Assembly (NCBI RefSeq): GCF_028279465.1
Contig: NZ_JANQNS010000014.1
Location: 124,001-188,000 of the forward strand
DNA: 64,000 nucleotides
DNA from: Parasphingopyxis sp.
Lineage (GTDB): Bacteria > Pseudomonadota > Alphaproteobacteria > Sphingomonadales > Sphingomonadaceae
Reading direction: 5' to 3'
The position numbers and the translations under genes are program-made. The notes beneath the pieces were generated by a model. It saw only the letters and a program-made list of their open reading frames with translations, was not told the DNA's origin and searched no databases. The stretch's first letter is position 1, and each line of letters opens with the position of its first letter. This document shows, one piece after another, positions 63,239-64,000 of the stretch.

Positions 63239-64000
63239 TCAGAAGATCGCGAACAGCGCGAGCGCGACCACCAATCCGATCAGCGGCACGATCACCGTCA
63301 GCGCGCCCACAGCGCCATAGGCGGCGGCATGGGTTTCACCGCAGATCGCGCGGATTGTTGTCACGACATAGCCGTTATGCGGCAGGCTATCGAGCGCGCC
63401 CGAGGCGATGGCGACCGTGCGGTGGAGTTCGTCGGCGCTGGCCCCGGCATCGAGATAATGCGGCGCGATCAGCGGCAGCGCGATGGTCTGGCCGCCGGAT
63501 GCCGAGCCGGTCAGCCCGGCAATCACCGTCACCGCAATGGCCGCGCCGATCAGCGGGTCGCCGGGCAGATTCTGGACGAGCACGAGCGCTTCCTGAAAGG
63601 CAGGAGAGAGCGCCGCGACTGCACCGAAACCCACCACCGCGCAGGTATTGGTAATCGCGACGACCGCACCCGTCGCACCCTTCGAAAAGGCTTCTGGCAT
63701 CTTCGCTTTGCTCCGGAAACCGACCAGCAGGGCGACGATCGTTCCCGCGCCGAGCGCCGCGACGAGCGCCCATTTGTCGAGCGAATCCGCCGGCATGATC
63801 GCGGACAGCGGCCCCAGGCGCTGCGGGTATTGGAAGATCAGAAATACGCCGAGCACGGCGACCAGCGGCAGGAGGCAGAGAAACGGATTGGGCAGCACCC
63901 GGTCATCCTCGATTACATCGTCGCTATCGCGTCCCTCGAAAGTCTCCCCGCGCGCCACTGCGCGTTTCACCATCCATTGCAGCCAGACAAAGCCGAGCAC
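63239..64000 (-). CDS. GntP-family permease (N-terminus beyond window)
   Basis: The visible 253 residues contain about seven membrane helices and the GntP-type motifs TGSASGGQTIALPLI and ALDSLPHNGYVVTT. The family transports gluconate, fructuronate, D-serine or similar anions with protons. The window cuts the 5' end, so the full length and substrate group cannot be judged. It converges with the secreted-protein gene across about 7 bp. Confidence 0.85.
   Translation of the reverse strand: MLGFVWLQWMVKRAVARGETFEGRDSDDVIEDDRVLPNPFLCLLPLVAVLGVFLIFQYPQRLGPLSAIMPADSLDKWALVAALGAGTIVALLVGFRSKAKMPEAFSKGATGAVVAITNTCAVVGFGAVAALSPAFQEALVLVQNLPGDPLIGAAIAVTVIAGLTGSASGGQTIALPLIAPHYLDAGASADELHRTVAIASGALDSLPHNGYVVTTIRAICGETHAAAYGAVGALTVIVPLIGLVVALALFAIF

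Noticed and set aside
1-64000. tRNA, rRNA or riboswitch genes
   Set aside because: The gaps between genes were read for cloverleaf or known riboswitch cores and none was convincing; a covariance-model scan would be decisive.

Overview
The window looks like chromosomal DNA of a free-living alphaproteobacterium, most likely of the order Sphingomonadales. This is inferred from the high GC content, the separate b and b' subunits in the F0 ATP synthase operon, and gene pairings common in that group (accA next to xerD, hrcA-grpE, rph-rdgB-hemW, DUF484-xerC). Nearly all of it is densely packed housekeeping DNA with many 4-bp start/stop overlaps. I saw no rRNA, tRNA, CRISPR array, phage module or transposase gene.

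Layout: 1-6.2 kb holds an M48 protease (cut by the window edge), accA, xerD, a proline-rich periplasmic protein with a 45-residue membrane partner, and the divergent aroK-aroB pair. 6.4-12.1 kb is a minus-strand run: CPA2 antiporter, NifU-like protein, CvpA, RadA and a Mur ligase, with an LD-carboxypeptidase diverging from the last. Next come an orphan PAS histidine kinase and a large patatin-like protein. 17.2-22.5 kb is an envelope-glycan-like locus: three FemAB/CelD-type acyltransferase-like proteins, a NodB-like deacetylase and an uncharacterised membrane protein. 22.5-27.2 kb carries uvrC and atpI-atpB-atpE-atpF'-atpF. 27.4-34.5 kb carries a DUF3298-like protein, an M3 peptidase and the ydbH-ynbE-ydbL outer-membrane lipid-homeostasis operon. 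34.8-43.8 kb carries radC, a quinone oxidoreductase, ppk2 (with an FNR-type box upstream), purB, a TPR-oxygenase, dnaJ and dnaK.

The most accessory-looking part is 43.9-49.6 kb: a copper chaperone with a His-rich tail, a secreted two-repeat protein, an HEMTH metallopeptidase-like protein followed by a low-GC small gene, a decayed indoleamine-dioxygenase-like pseudogene, two tandem secreted paralogues, and a GNAT acetyltransferase. After that come grpE-hrcA, a BlaI/BlaR1-like pair whose BlaR1 member ends in a long coiled coil, rph-rdgB-hemW, an LpoA-like lipoprotein, rsmI-yraN, gshB, an SRPBCC protein, xerC with DUF484, a secreted protein of unknown function, and a GntP-type permease cut by the window edge.

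The strongest unexplained signal is non-coding. Three copies of a repeat of about 266 bp (34475-34741, 49636-49901, 58987-59252) have perfect terminal inverted repeats whose sequence differs between copies while the two arms of each copy stay complementary. Two 106-bp palindromic repeats of another family, a 68-bp REP-like palindrome, a nested 192-bp palindrome and CTGAGC/TCGAAGG-type elements occupy most of the remaining larger gaps.
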